Assembly (NCBI RefSeq): GCF_000190635.1
Contig: NC_015172.1
Span: 2,480,001 to 2,544,000 of the forward strand
Direction of reading: 5' to 3'
Source: Syntrophobotulus glycolicus DSM 8271
GTDB taxonomy: Bacteria; Bacillota; Desulfitobacteriia; Desulfitobacteriales; Syntrophobotulaceae
Length of the DNA: 64,000 nt
Part shown: positions 8,743-18,322 of the stretch, piece after piece
Position numbering within the stretch: the first letter of the stretch is position 1
Layout of the letters: each line of letters begins with the position of its first letter
The notes under the pieces: generated by a model
What the model was told of the DNA's origin: nothing
Seen by the model: the letters and a program-made list of their open reading frames with translations, nothing else
Databases searched by the model: none
Position numbers and translations under genes: made by a program

Positions 8743-9261
8743 TCAGCTTATTTCCGGTTCTTCATATTCGACACCTTTGGTATCGACCGTGACGGTCTTT
8801 ATTTTTTGCTGTTCAATCGGCCTGTCCCGGTAATCTGTTTCCGCTGAAACAATTCCATCAGCAACATCCAGACCTTCGATAACCTTGCCAAAGGCCGCGT
8901 ATAAACCATCCAGATGGTCCGCATCTTCGACCATGATAAAGAATTGTGAACCCGCAGAATCATTATCCTGGGAGCGGGCCATGGAGAGAACCCCTCTGGT
9001 ATGTATCAGATCGTTTTTGATTCCATTGGAACTAAATTCCCCTTTGATTCCATAACCGGGACCGCCCATGCCTGATCCGTTGGGACACCCTCCCTGAATC
9101 ATGAACCCGGGAATTACTCTGTGAAAAATCAGGCCGTCATAAAAACCCTTCTTGATCAGGGAAACAAAATTACGCACGGTGTTCGGCGCAGCCTCAGGAT
9201 ACAGCTCAGCCTTTATGATCCCCCCGTTTTCCATTTCAAAGGTTACAATTGGATTTTCCAT
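8743..9261 (-). CDS. Peptidyl-prolyl cis-trans isomerase, cyclophilin type
   Basis: 172 residues. Cyclophilin motifs are clear: FHRVIPGFMIQGG containing the catalytic Arg, GVLSMAR, and NDSAGSQFFIM. There is no signal peptide or lipobox, so it should be cytoplasmic. It speeds proline isomerisation in folding proteins. The open frame extends 8 codons further to a TTG at 9285, but the ATG at 9261 gives the usual N-terminus (MENPIVTFEMENGG). It follows comEC by about 45 bases, and a terminator lies downstream. Confidence 0.93.
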   Translation of the reverse strand: MENPIVTFEMENGGIIKAELYPEAAPNTVRNFVSLIKKGFYDGLIFHRVIPGFMIQGGCPNGSGMGGPGYGIKGEFSSNGIKNDLIHTRGVLSMARSQDNDSAGSQFFIMVEDADHLDGLYAAFGKVIEGLDVADGIVSAETDYRDRPIEQQKIKTVTVDTKGVEYEEPEIS

Positions 9262-9330
9262 TTGGCATCCCATCCTTTCAATCAATTGGCTCTATTTTAA
9301 CATATCAGCAATCATTACAAAATACCTGAT

Positions 9331-11706
9331 TTAGTTCCTCTCCGTTGACAGGGTCATTCCCCGGCGGCCCAGGACAAGCGTGACCGTCCCGTCCTCATCC
9401 GTGCGGTAGACCGGGATACCTCTCTCCTCCCAATACTCCACAACCTCAGGCGCAGGATGACCATAGCGATTTTTACCGACAGAGATAACCACTCCCCGCG
9501 GGGAAATCTCCTGATAGAAATCGGGAACCAGTGATCCCTTGCTCCCATGATGGGGGATCTTCAGAAAATCCGCTCCCCAATCATCTCCCCTTGCCTGGAT
9601 ATCTTGAATTTCTTGCTCGGCCATATCTCCGGTCAATAACACTTTAAAGCCTTCATATTCAGCCAATAAGACAAGTGAGCCGTCATTGAAGCTCTCCGTC
9701 TCTGTATTGTGATATCCGCTTACAGGACCCAAAAAATGCAGAACCAGTCCCGAATCGTAACGGAGGACATCTCCCGCGCCCAGCCTGCTTATCCTGTTTT
9801 CTCTCCAAAAAGGCTCCGGTATTCCTTCCCGCCATTTTAGCTCCGCTTCATGACCGCCGGTTTGCGGTAAGCCTACTTTTTCTGTGGGAATATTGTTTAA
9901 AAGATATTCTCCTCCGCCTAAATGATCCCTGTCCGGGTGAGTAAACAAAACCATGTTCAGTTTTCCTATCCCTTTATGTAAAAGATAGGGAAGAACAATC
10001 GTTTCTCCGGCATTAAAGCTGTCTGTTTGGGGCCCGCTGTCGACCAGCAGGGTTTCCTCTGCTGTTTGGAGCAGGATACAGTCTCCCTGCCCGACATCAA
10101 GAAAAACTATCCGGATATCTCTTCCGCTGTACCCATGGAAAATCACCGTCAGGAAGAAAACAAAGAGCAAAATCCCTGCCGCCTGTTTTTGCGTAATCAG
10201 ATTCTTCACCTTGAACTTCCTTAACCCTACATTGACAATAAAGACCGCTTTTTCCCTGTCTCCAAACAAAAGAAAAATCCCCAGGTACCAGAAAAGCCAA
10301 AATGCCTTTCCCGGCTCCAAAACCCAGAAGTCCGCCCAGGGTAAAGAGGCCAGGATAACAAGACCCTTTTGCGAAAGCTCCAGAAGCCAAAAGGCTGCTG
10401 TAAGAAAGATCCTGGCCAGAAAAGGCAGAAAGATGAGCAGCATCCCGATCAGACCCAATTCCAACACCGCGCCCAGGACATATCCAATAAACAGATTAGC
10501 TGCCAGGCCGACCAGGGACACTCTATGGAATACCGTCATCAGAATGGGCATCGCCATGATCTGTGCGCCCAATCCCAAACAAAAAGCGGTTCTCAATCCC
10601 GCAGGCATCGCCGCGAAGGGCTTTTTCCCCTCCAAAAGCGGAGTCAGCAGGATGATTCCTAAGCTTGAAGCAAAAGAAAGCTGAAAACTCACATCCCGGA
10701 GATAAAGAGGATTGTGCAAAAACAGCAGAACTCCGGCAAATGCCAGCCAGCGCAAAGCGGATACCTGCTGCCTGGAGATTCTGCCCGCCAATACTGCCGA
10801 TACCAGAATCGCTGCCCTTAAAACAGGAGGATGAAAACCGCACAATGAGGCATAAAGCCAGATAAATCCTAAACTCGCCGCCGCCCTCAGTTTAAGCGGG
10901 AGAAAAAAGAATATCCCCCAGGCCAAAAGCAAGACAAAGACAATATTGGACCCGGATGCCGCAAAAACATGAAGGACTCCGGTAACCTTAAACAGTTCTA
11001 CCAGGTCTTTGTCTAAACCCCAGGTGTCCCCAAAAAGGATTGCTTCCATCAAGCCGGCTTCAGCAGGCCGCATCTCCATGAGGATTTGATGAAACTTATC
11101 CCGCAACAGCCAGTTCAAGGGAGGATCTCCTTTCCGAACCAGTATCGCTTCCCCTTTGGCCGTTAAAATCCCATTGATTCCCCTTACCGCATAATAGACA
11201 GGAGCATGAAAGCCGCCTTCAACTCCCGGTTCTTTGGGCTGTTCGAGCTTCACACGAACTCTTATCCGGTCACCGGGAGTCACCCTGCTCCAGCCGTCCG
11301 CAAAACCTTCCTTCCCAGAATAAACAGCGATGATATAGTTGCCTTCAGTCCCATATCGGCTTTCTCCAAAAACATTGCTGATCCTCAATACCCCCCTGGC
11401 TGAGGAAGAATCAGCCTGCCAGTCTTCAAGAATGCCCTCCACCGTAATATTGTCCATGGTTACAGGAACAGAAAGCCCTTTATCGGCAGTCATTCCCAGC
11501 AGACAAGCGGCTCCGAAACCGGCCAGAAGCAGCCACCATTCAGCTCTTCTTAAACGACCGAAAAAATCCCGGGGTTTCCAAACCAACCATCTTAAACAGA
11601 TCAGGAAAAGCAAAAATCCTATCCATATCCCGGCTTTGCTGAAGTACACTCCCGCAATTCCTCCGGCAAGAACTGTTCCGGCCCTGTTCACCCATTTGTC
11701 CGTCAT
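9331..11706 (-). CDS. comEC: DNA internalization competence protein ComEC/Rec2
   Basis: 791 residues with the full ComEC layout: N-terminal membrane segments and a soluble DUF4131-type domain, the central multi-spanning Competence domain (HVFAASGSNIVF near 240), and a C-terminal metallo-beta-lactamase domain from about 520 (VFLDVGQGDCILLQT, FTHPDRDHLGGG, LLTGDMAE, KIPHHGSKGS). ComEC forms the channel for single-stranded DNA uptake, and the MBL domain is proposed to degrade the other strand. The start lies 3 bases past the comEA stop, so the two are co-translated. This suggests retained DNA uptake ability, although no other competence genes are in the window. Confidence 0.95.
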   Translation of the reverse strand: MTDKWVNRAGTVLAGGIAGVYFSKAGIWIGFLLFLICLRWLVWKPRDFFGRLRRAEWWLLLAGFGAACLLGMTADKGLSVPVTMDNITVEGILEDWQADSSSARGVLRISNVFGESRYGTEGNYIIAVYSGKEGFADGWSRVTPGDRIRVRVKLEQPKEPGVEGGFHAPVYYAVRGINGILTAKGEAILVRKGDPPLNWLLRDKFHQILMEMRPAEAGLMEAILFGDTWGLDKDLVELFKVTGVLHVFAASGSNIVFVLLLAWGIFFFLPLKLRAAASLGFIWLYASLCGFHPPVLRAAILVSAVLAGRISRQQVSALRWLAFAGVLLFLHNPLYLRDVSFQLSFASSLGIILLTPLLEGKKPFAAMPAGLRTAFCLGLGAQIMAMPILMTVFHRVSLVGLAANLFIGYVLGAVLELGLIGMLLIFLPFLARIFLTAAFWLLELSQKGLVILASLPWADFWVLEPGKAFWLFWYLGIFLLFGDREKAVFIVNVGLRKFKVKNLITQKQAAGILLFVFFLTVIFHGYSGRDIRIVFLDVGQGDCILLQTAEETLLVDSGPQTDSFNAGETIVLPYLLHKGIGKLNMVLFTHPDRDHLGGGEYLLNNIPTEKVGLPQTGGHEAELKWREGIPEPFWRENRISRLGAGDVLRYDSGLVLHFLGPVSGYHNTETESFNDGSLVLLAEYEGFKVLLTGDMAEQEIQDIQARGDDWGADFLKIPHHGSKGSLVPDFYQEISPRGVVISVGKNRYGHPAPEVVEYWEERGIPVYRTDEDGTVTLVLGRRGMTLSTERN

Positions 11707-11709
11707 CCC

Positions 11710-12285
11710 TTATTGTCCGACCGTCAGATACCCTGACATCTTTTCATAGGTCTTTTCTCCGATTCCCGACACATTCTTCAGGTCCTCCGGAGTATTGTAC
11801 AATCCATTGTCCTTACGGTAATCTATAATCCTCTTGGCTAAAGCCGGCCCTATCCCCGGAATCCTGTCAAGCTCAGCCAGGTCTGCCGTATTAATATTTA
11901 CTTTTTCCGAGGAGCTGCTTGAAGTGTCCCGATTATCCGTCGTACTGCCGGGTTCTGTGTCCTTCTGACTTTCCATTGCCGTCTTCTTTGCGGGAATGAT
12001 AATTTTCTGTCCGTCTTTCAGCTTTTGGGCGGGATTAATCATATCTAAATCAGCCTCTGAAGTGACCTGAGCAGCTTTTAACGCGTCATCCATACGGGCA
12101 TCCAGGGCCAGACGCAGCATCCCCGGCTGACGAACCGCCCCCGTAATATAGACCACAATATCCCCGTTGTTGGGGTCCTGCTCAAACTCCACCGGAGATT
12201 TGACAGGCAGGAAAACTCTTAACGCAGCCGTCACCAGCAACAGACCTAACGCTGCCCACCACAGCACTTTAGCTTTATTTCTCAT
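11710..12285 (-). CDS. comEA: Competence protein ComEA, DNA receptor
   Basis: 191 residues. A membrane anchor at about 7-27 is followed by an SLBB domain (VVYITGAVRQPG), a Ser/Thr-rich linker, and a C-terminal helix-hairpin-helix domain (VNINTADLAELDRIPGIGPALAKRII then GIGEKTYEKM). ComEA binds incoming double-stranded DNA on the cell surface and passes it to ComEC, encoded immediately downstream. comEB is not next to it. Confidence 0.95.
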   Translation of the reverse strand: MRNKAKVLWWAALGLLLVTAALRVFLPVKSPVEFEQDPNNGDIVVYITGAVRQPGMLRLALDARMDDALKAAQVTSEADLDMINPAQKLKDGQKIIIPAKKTAMESQKDTEPGSTTDNRDTSSSSSEKVNINTADLAELDRIPGIGPALAKRIIDYRKDNGLYNTPEDLKNVSGIGEKTYEKMSGYLTVGQ

Positions 12286-12354
12286 GATCTGCCCCCAATA
12301 TACTGAAAAAGTATTTTTAGGAACATTCTTCCTTTTATTCTAAAATCCTTCCTG

Positions 12355-12392
12355 ATTAGAGCTGAAATTCTTTATTAGAGCTGAAATTCTTT
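12355..12392. repeat. Perfect tandem duplication of 19 bases
   Basis: ATTAGAGCTGAAATTCTTT occurs twice in immediate succession (12355-12373 and 12374-12392) in the gap between comEA and the divergent cell-wall-binding gene. It may be a recent slippage duplication or paired regulator sites. Confidence 0.9.
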
Positions 12393-12510
12393 TTATTTTT
12401 TATGTTGTTTTTTTGGCGCCGCTATCATTATCTTTACCTTTTTTGACGATATAATTAAAGTAATCGTCCCCTGAGACAATCATCAACTTTTACTAAGGAG
12501 GCTCCTTTCA

Positions 12511-14175
12511 ATGCGAAAATGTTCCCTTCTCAAACGTTTTTTTTGTCTGCTGCTCACTGTGTCAGTCCTGTTTATCTTTTCCTCCCAAAGTAAGGAAGCA
12601 TACGCTGAAAATAGAGTTTCCCGACTGGCCGGACCGGACAGGTACCGGACAGCCGTCCAGATTTCCCAGGCAGGCTGGAAAACTTCTAAATATGCCATCA
12701 TTGTCCGGGGCAGCGACTTTGCCGATGCTCTTTGCGCCGTGCCCCTTGCCCAAAAATACAATTGTCCCATTCTGTTCTCCAATTATGATCTGACCAACTC
12801 CGCTACCCTTGATGAGCTGGACAGACTGGAGGCAGAAAATATTTTGATTGTCGGCGGCTATGGCGCAATATCCGATAATGCTGAAAAAGAGCTGGATTCC
12901 ATCGACATTGACAATATCGAACGCATTTTCGGAGCGGACAGATACGAAACTTCGGTTGAAATCGCCAAAAGACTCGGCAGCAAGGATGTCGCTCTGGTAA
13001 CAGGGAACGATTATTCCGATGCTCTGTCCATCTCTTCCATTGCCTCGATCAAAGGCCTTGCCATTCTGCTCTGTCCCCAAAATAACATCCCGGACTCAGT
13101 AAAAAACCACCTGGATAACTATAAAATTGAGCATACCTATATTATCGGAGGAACCGGAGCAATCAGTAAAAGCATCGAGAAACAGGTGCCTGCTCCGACC
13201 AGAATCAATGGGAAAAACCGTTATGAAACAAACAAGCTTATTCTGCAGAAATTCTCTTCCGATCTGGATTTTAACAATCTCTTTGTCTCCCGGGGCGAAG
13301 GCTCCGATGGGTTTGCCGATTCCCTGGCCGGAGGAGCCCTTGCCGCTCAGTTCGGTTCTCCGATTATCCTGGTCAACAACAAATTGCCTCAAGGAACAAG
13401 AGATTATTTGAGAACCAAACTGACTGTCGCCAGTCATCTTACTGTTTTAGGTGGAACCGGCGCCGTACCTGATGAAGTGGTGAGCCTTCTTCTCGACGAT
13501 CTGGGCAAGATGAAAAAAAGTATTTTTGACCAGCCGGGCACATACGGACCTTCTTCAGGAACAAGCACGGTAGCCGGAAGCATCGATATTGAAGCAGGCG
13601 ATATTACCGTTCAAAATACCGTGATCGAAGGCGACCTTTTACTTGGTGAAGGAATATATTACGGTGATGTCATCCTGAAAAACGTTACGGTAAAAGGACA
13701 AATCACCATCAGGGGCGGATATAATTCTCTCCTTCTGGGGGATGCGCTGACAGCAAAACTGATTACGATTAATGTTCCGGATAAAAAAACAACCAACCTT
13801 GCGGTCAAGAATAAATCAAAGATCGCCAAGGTAAAAACCCTTTCCCCCGCCACCCTTGATGATTCCCAGGAAACTTCCGCCGCGGGCGGCTTCAATGATG
13901 TTGATGCCCGGCTCGGAGATCTCACCCTCCTGGGCACTTTTAATACTCTGAATGTCTCTGCCGCCGGAGCAGATATTCTTCTGGAACAGGCGGAGATTAA
14001 AGCTCTGAACGTCATGTCCCCGGCAACAGTATCCGGTGAGGGAAAAATAACAAAGGCAACCATCAGCAGCAATGGAGTTGTTCTGGAAATCAAACCCGGG
14101 ACAACGGCCATCCAGTCGGGCTATGAGGCTGAGGTAGACGAAGAATGGCTGGTAGGGCCTATTCCTGTGAAATAA
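12511..14175 (+). CDS. Secreted cell-wall-binding repeat 2 (CWB2) protein with beta-helix-like C-terminus
   Basis: 554 residues. A signal peptide (charged MRKCSLLKRF, hydrophobic core, likely cleavage after AYA near 32) precedes three CWB2 repeats at about 36-121, 137-219 and 230-325, each opening with R-[LIF]-x-G-x-[DN]-R-Y and ending with GGxGAI/V. CWB2 triplets bind anionic wall polymers in clostridial surface proteins. Residues ~345-554 form short hydrophobic/polar strands (ITVQNTVIEGDLLL, VILKNVTVKGQITI) suggesting a right-handed beta-helix with unknown ligand. AGGAGG lies upstream of the ATG. The gene is divergent from comEA and convergent with leuS, interrupting a minus-strand block. 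Confidence 0.88.
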   Translation: MRKCSLLKRFFCLLLTVSVLFIFSSQSKEAYAENRVSRLAGPDRYRTAVQISQAGWKTSKYAIIVRGSDFADALCAVPLAQKYNCPILFSNYDLTNSATLDELDRLEAENILIVGGYGAISDNAEKELDSIDIDNIERIFGADRYETSVEIAKRLGSKDVALVTGNDYSDALSISSIASIKGLAILLCPQNNIPDSVKNHLDNYKIEHTYIIGGTGAISKSIEKQVPAPTRINGKNRYETNKLILQKFSSDLDFNNLFVSRGEGSDGFADSLAGGALAAQFGSPIILVNNKLPQGTRDYLRTKLTVASHLTVLGGTGAVPDEVVSLLLDDLGKMKKSIFDQPGTYGPSSGTSTVAGSIDIEAGDITVQNTVIEGDLLLGEGIYYGDVILKNVTVKGQITIRGGYNSLLLGDALTAKLITINVPDKKTTNLAVKNKSKIAKVKTLSPATLDDSQETSAAGGFNDVDARLGDLTLLGTFNTLNVSAAGADILLEQAEIKALNVMSPATVSGEGKITKATISSNGVVLEIKPGTTAIQSGYEAEVDEEWLVGPIPVK

Positions 14176-14186
14176 TCAATTGCCCA

Positions 14187-14234
14187 AAAAGGAATGGCCG
14201 CGGTACCAAAGCGATACTGCGGCCATTCCTTTTC
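14187..14234. terminator. Bidirectional terminator between the CWB2 gene and leuS
   Basis: A long perfect stem AAAAGGAATGGCCGC / GCGGCCATTCCTTTT with A-rich left and T-rich right flanks, able to end transcription from both convergent genes. Confidence 0.9.
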
Positions 14235-14254
14235 TTTTTGACGGAGAAAAAAGC

Positions 14255-16738
14255 TTACTTCACAACAACGTTGACCAGTTTTCCGGGGACAGTGATAATT
14301 TTGACGATTGTTTTCCCTTCAACCAGTTGTATCACTTTCCCAGAAGACCTGACAAGCCTTTCCAGGTCCTCTGCCGGGATTGCGGCAGGTACCTGAAGCC
14401 GGTCCCTGACCTTGCCATTGATCTGTAAAACAACAGTAACCTCGTCCTCGATCAGGGCATCCTCATCGCACTGCGGCCAGGCCCGCCTGTGAATACTCTC
14501 TTCATGTCCGAACTCATGCCATATTTCTTCCGTAATATGAGGGGCAAACGGAGACAGCAGAAGCAGGACCGTCTCTATTCCTTCCTTGAATGAAGCCGGA
14601 TCGGCCCCGGGCTGTTCCTTATAGAGATACAAAGCATTGACCAGCTCCATAACAGAGCTGATCGCCGTGTTGAAATTAAAACGTGTTCCCACATCGGCAG
14701 TCACTTTTTTGATCGCCAAATGGATCTGACGGCGGATATCCTTTATTCCCTGTTCTCCGGTCTCATTGGAATCCGTCTGGACATCTTCCCGGACCCTGAC
14801 TGCTTCATGGTACTGGTAAGCCAGTCTCCAGACCCGGTTCAGGAACCTGTAACAACCTTCAACACCTTGCTCGCTCCATTCCAGATCTCTTTCCGGAGGA
14901 GCTGCGAAAAGGATAAACAGTCTGGCCGTATCAGCCCCAAACCTGCCGATAATTTCTTCCGGACTGACCACATTGCCCTTTGATTTGGACATCTTGGAGC
15001 CATCCATACAAACCATGCCCTGTGTCAGCAGGTTTTCAAAGGGCTCGTCAACATGCAGATAGCCAAAATCTCTGAATACTTTGGTGAAGAACCGGGAGTA
15101 CAGCAAATGCAGAATCGCATGTTCCACCCCGCCCACATACTGGTCTACATTCATCCATTTGTCAACAGCTTCAGCGGCAAAGGCCTCCTTGGCATTACGC
15201 GGATCACAGTACCGCAGAAAATACCAGGAGGAACACATAAAGGTGTCCATGGTATCCGTCTCCCGGCGGGCTTTGCCTCCACACTGGGGACATACGGTTT
15301 CCAGAAAGCTTGAGGAGGTAGTGAGCGGGTTATCTCCCGGTTTAAACACCACATCATCCGGCAGCCGGACCGGCAATTGCTCAACCGGCACAGGCACGAT
15401 ACCGCATTGATCACAATAAACCATCGGAATAGGCGCCCCCCAATAGCGCTGGCGGGAAATCAGCCAGTCACGCAAGCGGTAATTGATTTTTTTCTCTCCC
15501 AGTTTGAATTTTTCCAGTTTGCCGGCCATTCTTTCCCGGGCTGTCTCATTATCCATCCCGTTAAAATCGGGGGAATTGACCATCATTCCATTTTCCGTAT
15601 AGGCGGCGGCCATCGGCAAATGGATTTGTTCTTCCGGCATATCTTCTGGTCTGATTACTCTGGTGACAGGCAGATTGTATTTTGCGGCAAACTCAAAGTC
15701 TCTCTGGTCATGAGCAGGGACTCCCATCACCGCACCTGTTCCGTAGTCCAATAAGACATAGTTGGCAATCCATATCGGGACCAGTTCCCCACTAAGCGGA
15801 TTGATACAACGGCTCCCGATAAACAGTCCTTCTTTCTCTGTTTCTGTTGAAGTCCTGGCAATTTCATTCAGGCCCTTCATTTTTTCAATGAACGCCTGTA
15901 CATCCTTTTCGTAAGGAGTCCCTTTGGTCAACTCCGCAACCAGGGGATGTTCAGGAGCAAGAACAAGACAGCTGACTCCAAAAATTGTATCCAGTCTGGT
16001 TGTAAACACCGTGATCATTTCTTTGCGCCCTTCAAGCTTGAACTTGGCCTGCGCGCCTTCAGAGCGGCCAATCCAGTTGCGCTGCATGGTCTTTACCTTT
16101 TCCGGCCAGCCTGTCAGTTTTTCCAAATCATTAAGCAGTTCTTCGGAATAATCCGTAATCTTAAAAAACCACTGTTCCAGGTCCTTTTTCGTTACTTCCG
16201 TCTCACAGCGTTCACAAGCGCCATCCACAACCTGCTCGTTGGCGAGAACGGTATTACAGGAAGGACACCAATTGACAGCCGATTTTTTCTTGTAGGCCAG
16301 TCCATGCTGATAAAGCTCCAGGAAGATCCACTGGGTCCAACGGTAATACTCCGGATGACAGGTTGCGATTTCCCTGTCCCAGTCATAGGAAATTCCCATC
16401 TCCTGCAGCTGGCTCCTCATATTGGCTATATTTTTCCAGGTCCATTCCGCAGGCGGGGTCTGATTTTTGATTGCCGCATTCTCCGCGGGCAGTCCAAAGG
16501 CATCCCAGCCAATAGGATGAAGAACATGATATCCCTGCATCCTTTTAAATCTGGCGATCACATCGACAATGGAATAATTCCTGACATGTCCCATATGTAG
16601 GTTTCCTGAGGGATAAGGGAACATGGCCAGGGCATAAAACTTCTGTCGGTCATCCTCAGAGGTTTGATCAACTCTTTCTTCCACCCATTTTTTCTGCCAT
16701 TTAGGCTCAATTTTATCAAACAGGTAACGTTCCTGCAT
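14255..16738 (-). CDS. leuS: Leucyl-tRNA synthetase
   Basis: 827 residues. Class I signatures: HMGH at about 48-51, KMSKS at about 580, a connective editing domain and an anticodon-binding C-terminal region. The ATG at 16738 ([10 protein letters not shown]) has a perfect AGGAGG 8 bases upstream at 16747-16752; the frame continues 7 codons further without a ribosome site. It lies downstream of rsfS with a 67-base gap that contains a palindromic hairpin but no T-box. It is the last gene of the minus-strand obgE-leuS run and ends at a bidirectional terminator. Confidence 0.97.
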   Translation of the reverse strand: MQERYLFDKIEPKWQKKWVEERVDQTSEDDRQKFYALAMFPYPSGNLHMGHVRNYSIVDVIARFKRMQGYHVLHPIGWDAFGLPAENAAIKNQTPPAEWTWKNIANMRSQLQEMGISYDWDREIATCHPEYYRWTQWIFLELYQHGLAYKKKSAVNWCPSCNTVLANEQVVDGACERCETEVTKKDLEQWFFKITDYSEELLNDLEKLTGWPEKVKTMQRNWIGRSEGAQAKFKLEGRKEMITVFTTRLDTIFGVSCLVLAPEHPLVAELTKGTPYEKDVQAFIEKMKGLNEIARTSTETEKEGLFIGSRCINPLSGELVPIWIANYVLLDYGTGAVMGVPAHDQRDFEFAAKYNLPVTRVIRPEDMPEEQIHLPMAAAYTENGMMVNSPDFNGMDNETARERMAGKLEKFKLGEKKINYRLRDWLISRQRYWGAPIPMVYCDQCGIVPVPVEQLPVRLPDDVVFKPGDNPLTTSSSFLETVCPQCGGKARRETDTMDTFMCSSWYFLRYCDPRNAKEAFAAEAVDKWMNVDQYVGGVEHAILHLLYSRFFTKVFRDFGYLHVDEPFENLLTQGMVCMDGSKMSKSKGNVVSPEEIIGRFGADTARLFILFAAPPERDLEWSEQGVEGCYRFLNRVWRLAYQYHEAVRVREDVQTDSNETGEQGIKDIRRQIHLAIKKVTADVGTRFNFNTAISSVMELVNALYLYKEQPGADPASFKEGIETVLLLLSPFAPHITEEIWHEFGHEESIHRRAWPQCDEDALIEDEVTVVLQINGKVRDRLQVPAAIPAEDLERLVRSSGKVIQLVEGKTIVKIITVPGKLVNVVVK

Positions 16739-16763
16739 CTGTCTAACCTCCTGTATCATCTAG

Positions 16764-16787
16764 AAAGCTTGGCTCACGCCAAGCTTT
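16764..16787. repeat. Palindromic hairpin between rsfS and leuS
   Basis: A perfect 10-bp inverted repeat AAAGCTTGGC / GCCAAGCTTT around TCAC. No T-run follows on the minus strand, so it is not a standard terminator; it could be an mRNA stability or processing element. Confidence 0.6.
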
Positions 16788-16805
16788 GTGTAAATCCAGG
16801 TCTTT

Positions 16806-17159
16806 TCAGACACCGAGATTTATTTCCTGAGCATCTCCCCACAAACGTTCCAAACTGTAAAATTCCCTGGCCTCCGGAATCATGATATGGATCACCAGAT
16901 CTCCGCAGTCCATCAGCACCCAGCGCCCGTCAGATAATCCTTCCACCCTCAGCACCGGAATTTGTTCTTCCTTAAATTTTTCCTGAAGGTGCTCCGTAAT
17001 GGCTTTCGTTTGGATAGGTGTATTCCCGGTAACGATAATGAAATAATCTGTAACGGCGGAAATACCCCTGAGATCAAGGACGACAATATCATGGCCCTTT
17101 TTATCCAAAATATAGTCGGTAACTATCTTCAGCTTCTTCTGAGATAATTCCAAATTCAA
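16806..17159 (-). CDS. rsfS: Ribosomal silencing factor RsfS (Iojap/YbeB)
   Basis: 117 residues, typical for RsfS. Family pattern GHDIVVLDLRGISAVTDYFIIVTGNTPIQTKAI followed by GLSDGRWVLMDCGDLVIHIM. RsfS binds uL14 on the large ribosomal subunit and blocks subunit joining when nutrients are short. Its start overlaps the yqeK stop by 4 bases, so the two are translationally coupled, matching the nadD-yqeK-rsfS order of Bacillus. Confidence 0.95.
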   Translation of the reverse strand: MNLELSQKKLKIVTDYILDKKGHDIVVLDLRGISAVTDYFIIVTGNTPIQTKAITEHLQEKFKEEQIPVLRVEGLSDGRWVLMDCGDLVIHIMIPEAREFYSLERLWGDAQEINLGV

Positions 17160-17773
17160 ACCTCCCTTGAAACTGATAAATGATCAGAAAAACCGCCTCT
17201 TGACTTTCCTGTTCTTTTTTCCAAATCAAGAAAAGCGAGCCTGGTCAGAGGATGTACCGGTCTTCCCTGTTGTTCCAGATAGGCCAGCATGTGGCCTACA
17301 CAGGCATAAGTGCCCTCTATAAGGTCATCATACAACTTCTCACGCAGGTTGTCTACTCCTGTAAAGGACCTGCCCGGCTCAATCAGATCAGCACTGTAAA
17401 TCAGCATTTCCAATGCGGACATTCCCGGCCTTCCCAGAGTATGATTGGCTACGGCATTCAAAATATCTATATCTGTCATTGCATAATCATGTTCCAGCAC
17501 ATAGGCCGCCAGTCTTCCATGCAAAACCTGAGGGTTAACCAGATCCTCAGGGCAGGAGATCAGGCCGAGGGCCTGGGCAAGAGCCTTTTGCTCAGACCAG
17601 GGGCGTTCTTTTTCCAAATCATGCGTAAGAGCGGCTATGCTTGCCGATTCTGAGTTGATGCTGTACTTTCCCGCCAGTTCAACCGCAACCTGTTCTACCC
17701 CCAAGACATGCTGGTATCTTTCCGCGGATAATTTTCCCTGGACCAGCTTTCGATAATCATCAGGATGATCCAT
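17156..17773 (-). CDS. yqeK: HD-domain nucleotide phosphohydrolase YqeK (Ap4A hydrolase type)
   Basis: About 205 residues from the ATG at 17773 (MDHPDDYRKL). The HD signature is visible: RYQHVLGVEQVA, then ALTHDLEK, with a later H..GRPG segment. YqeK proteins hydrolyse diadenosine tetraphosphate symmetrically to two ADP. The open frame runs another 26 codons upstream, but the normal family length favours the internal start, which has a GAGGG motif at slightly long spacing. It overlaps rsfS by 4 bases. Confidence 0.85.
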   Translation of the reverse strand: MDHPDDYRKLVQGKLSAERYQHVLGVEQVAVELAGKYSINSESASIAALTHDLEKERPWSEQKALAQALGLISCPEDLVNPQVLHGRLAAYVLEHDYAMTDIDILNAVANHTLGRPGMSALEMLIYSADLIEPGRSFTGVDNLREKLYDDLIEGTYACVGHMLAYLEQQGRPVHPLTRLAFLDLEKRTGKSRGGFSDHLSVSREV

Positions 17774-17982
17774 GATATGATTCCCTCTTCCTGCTGTTTC
17801 TGCCAACATTACAACAGATACAAAAAAAGAAAAGCGGTACAGCAGTATCACTGTACCGAAATTCTTTTAGAGTCCCAGTCCTCTTAAGATAAACCCATAT
17901 TTATGTAACCAAGCCTATAAATCCGGTATCATCAAATATCATAATTTATCTTTAAGAAACTCCTCAACTCCAAACTCAATGA

Positions 17983-18237
17983 TTAGACAGTCTGGCGAGG
18001 TCTTGCTTCGTTAACTGTCAAAGAACGACCATTAAAGTCTTTGCCATTGAGTTCCTCAGCCAGACGTTCTGCATCTTCATCCGCAACCTCTACAAAACCA
18101 AAGCCTCTCGAACGGCCGGTTTCTCTGTCGGTAATAATTCTGCTGCCGATTACATTGCCGAACTCGGCAAAGTATTCAGTCAGTTCTTCTGAAGATGTTG
18201 CCCACGGAAGATTGCCAACATACAGGGTTTTGCTCAT
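17983..18237 (-). CDS. RRM-domain RNA-binding protein
   Basis: An 84-residue protein consisting of a single RRM. RNP2 is LYVGNLPW near the N-terminus, and RNP1 is RSRGFGFVEV in the second half, with the aromatic residues that stack on RNA bases. A short Arg-containing tail follows. Bacterial single-RRM proteins resemble eukaryotic glycine-rich and cyanobacterial cold-inducible Rbp proteins; their targets in Firmicutes are mostly unknown. AGAGG lies 8 bases before the ATG, and the gene has its own promoter. It interrupts the otherwise conserved nadD-yqeK pair, so it is probably an independent one-gene unit. Confidence 0.92.
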   Translation of the reverse strand: MSKTLYVGNLPWATSSEELTEYFAEFGNVIGSRIITDRETGRSRGFGFVEVADEDAERLAEELNGKDFNGRSLTVNEARPRQTV

Positions 18238-18283
18238 CAAATTCACCTCTATAAATATTTTGATAATATTATGAACATCTATT

Positions 18284-18313
18284 AATATAGTATACCTTGT
18301 AGCAATTAGTCAA
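18284..18313 (-). promoter_or_regulatory. Promoter of the RRM protein gene
   Basis: On the minus strand, TTGACT (18313-18308), an 18-base spacer and TATATT (18289-18284), leaving a leader of about 45 bases before the ATG. Confidence 0.65.
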
Positions 18314-18322
18314 ATACATTTT

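Noticed and set aside
10211-10684. Plus-strand frame of 157 codons opposite comEC
   Set aside because: Composition is a mirror of a membrane protein gene (Arg/Lys/Pro-rich), no domain, inside comEC.
13659-14111. Minus-strand frame of 150 codons opposite the first CWB2 gene
   Set aside because: Antisense shadow of the repetitive beta-rich tail; no family features.
16739-16805. T-box leader for leuS
   Set aside because: The gap is only 67 bases and contains no GGTGGTACCGCG-type element; only a simple hairpin is present.
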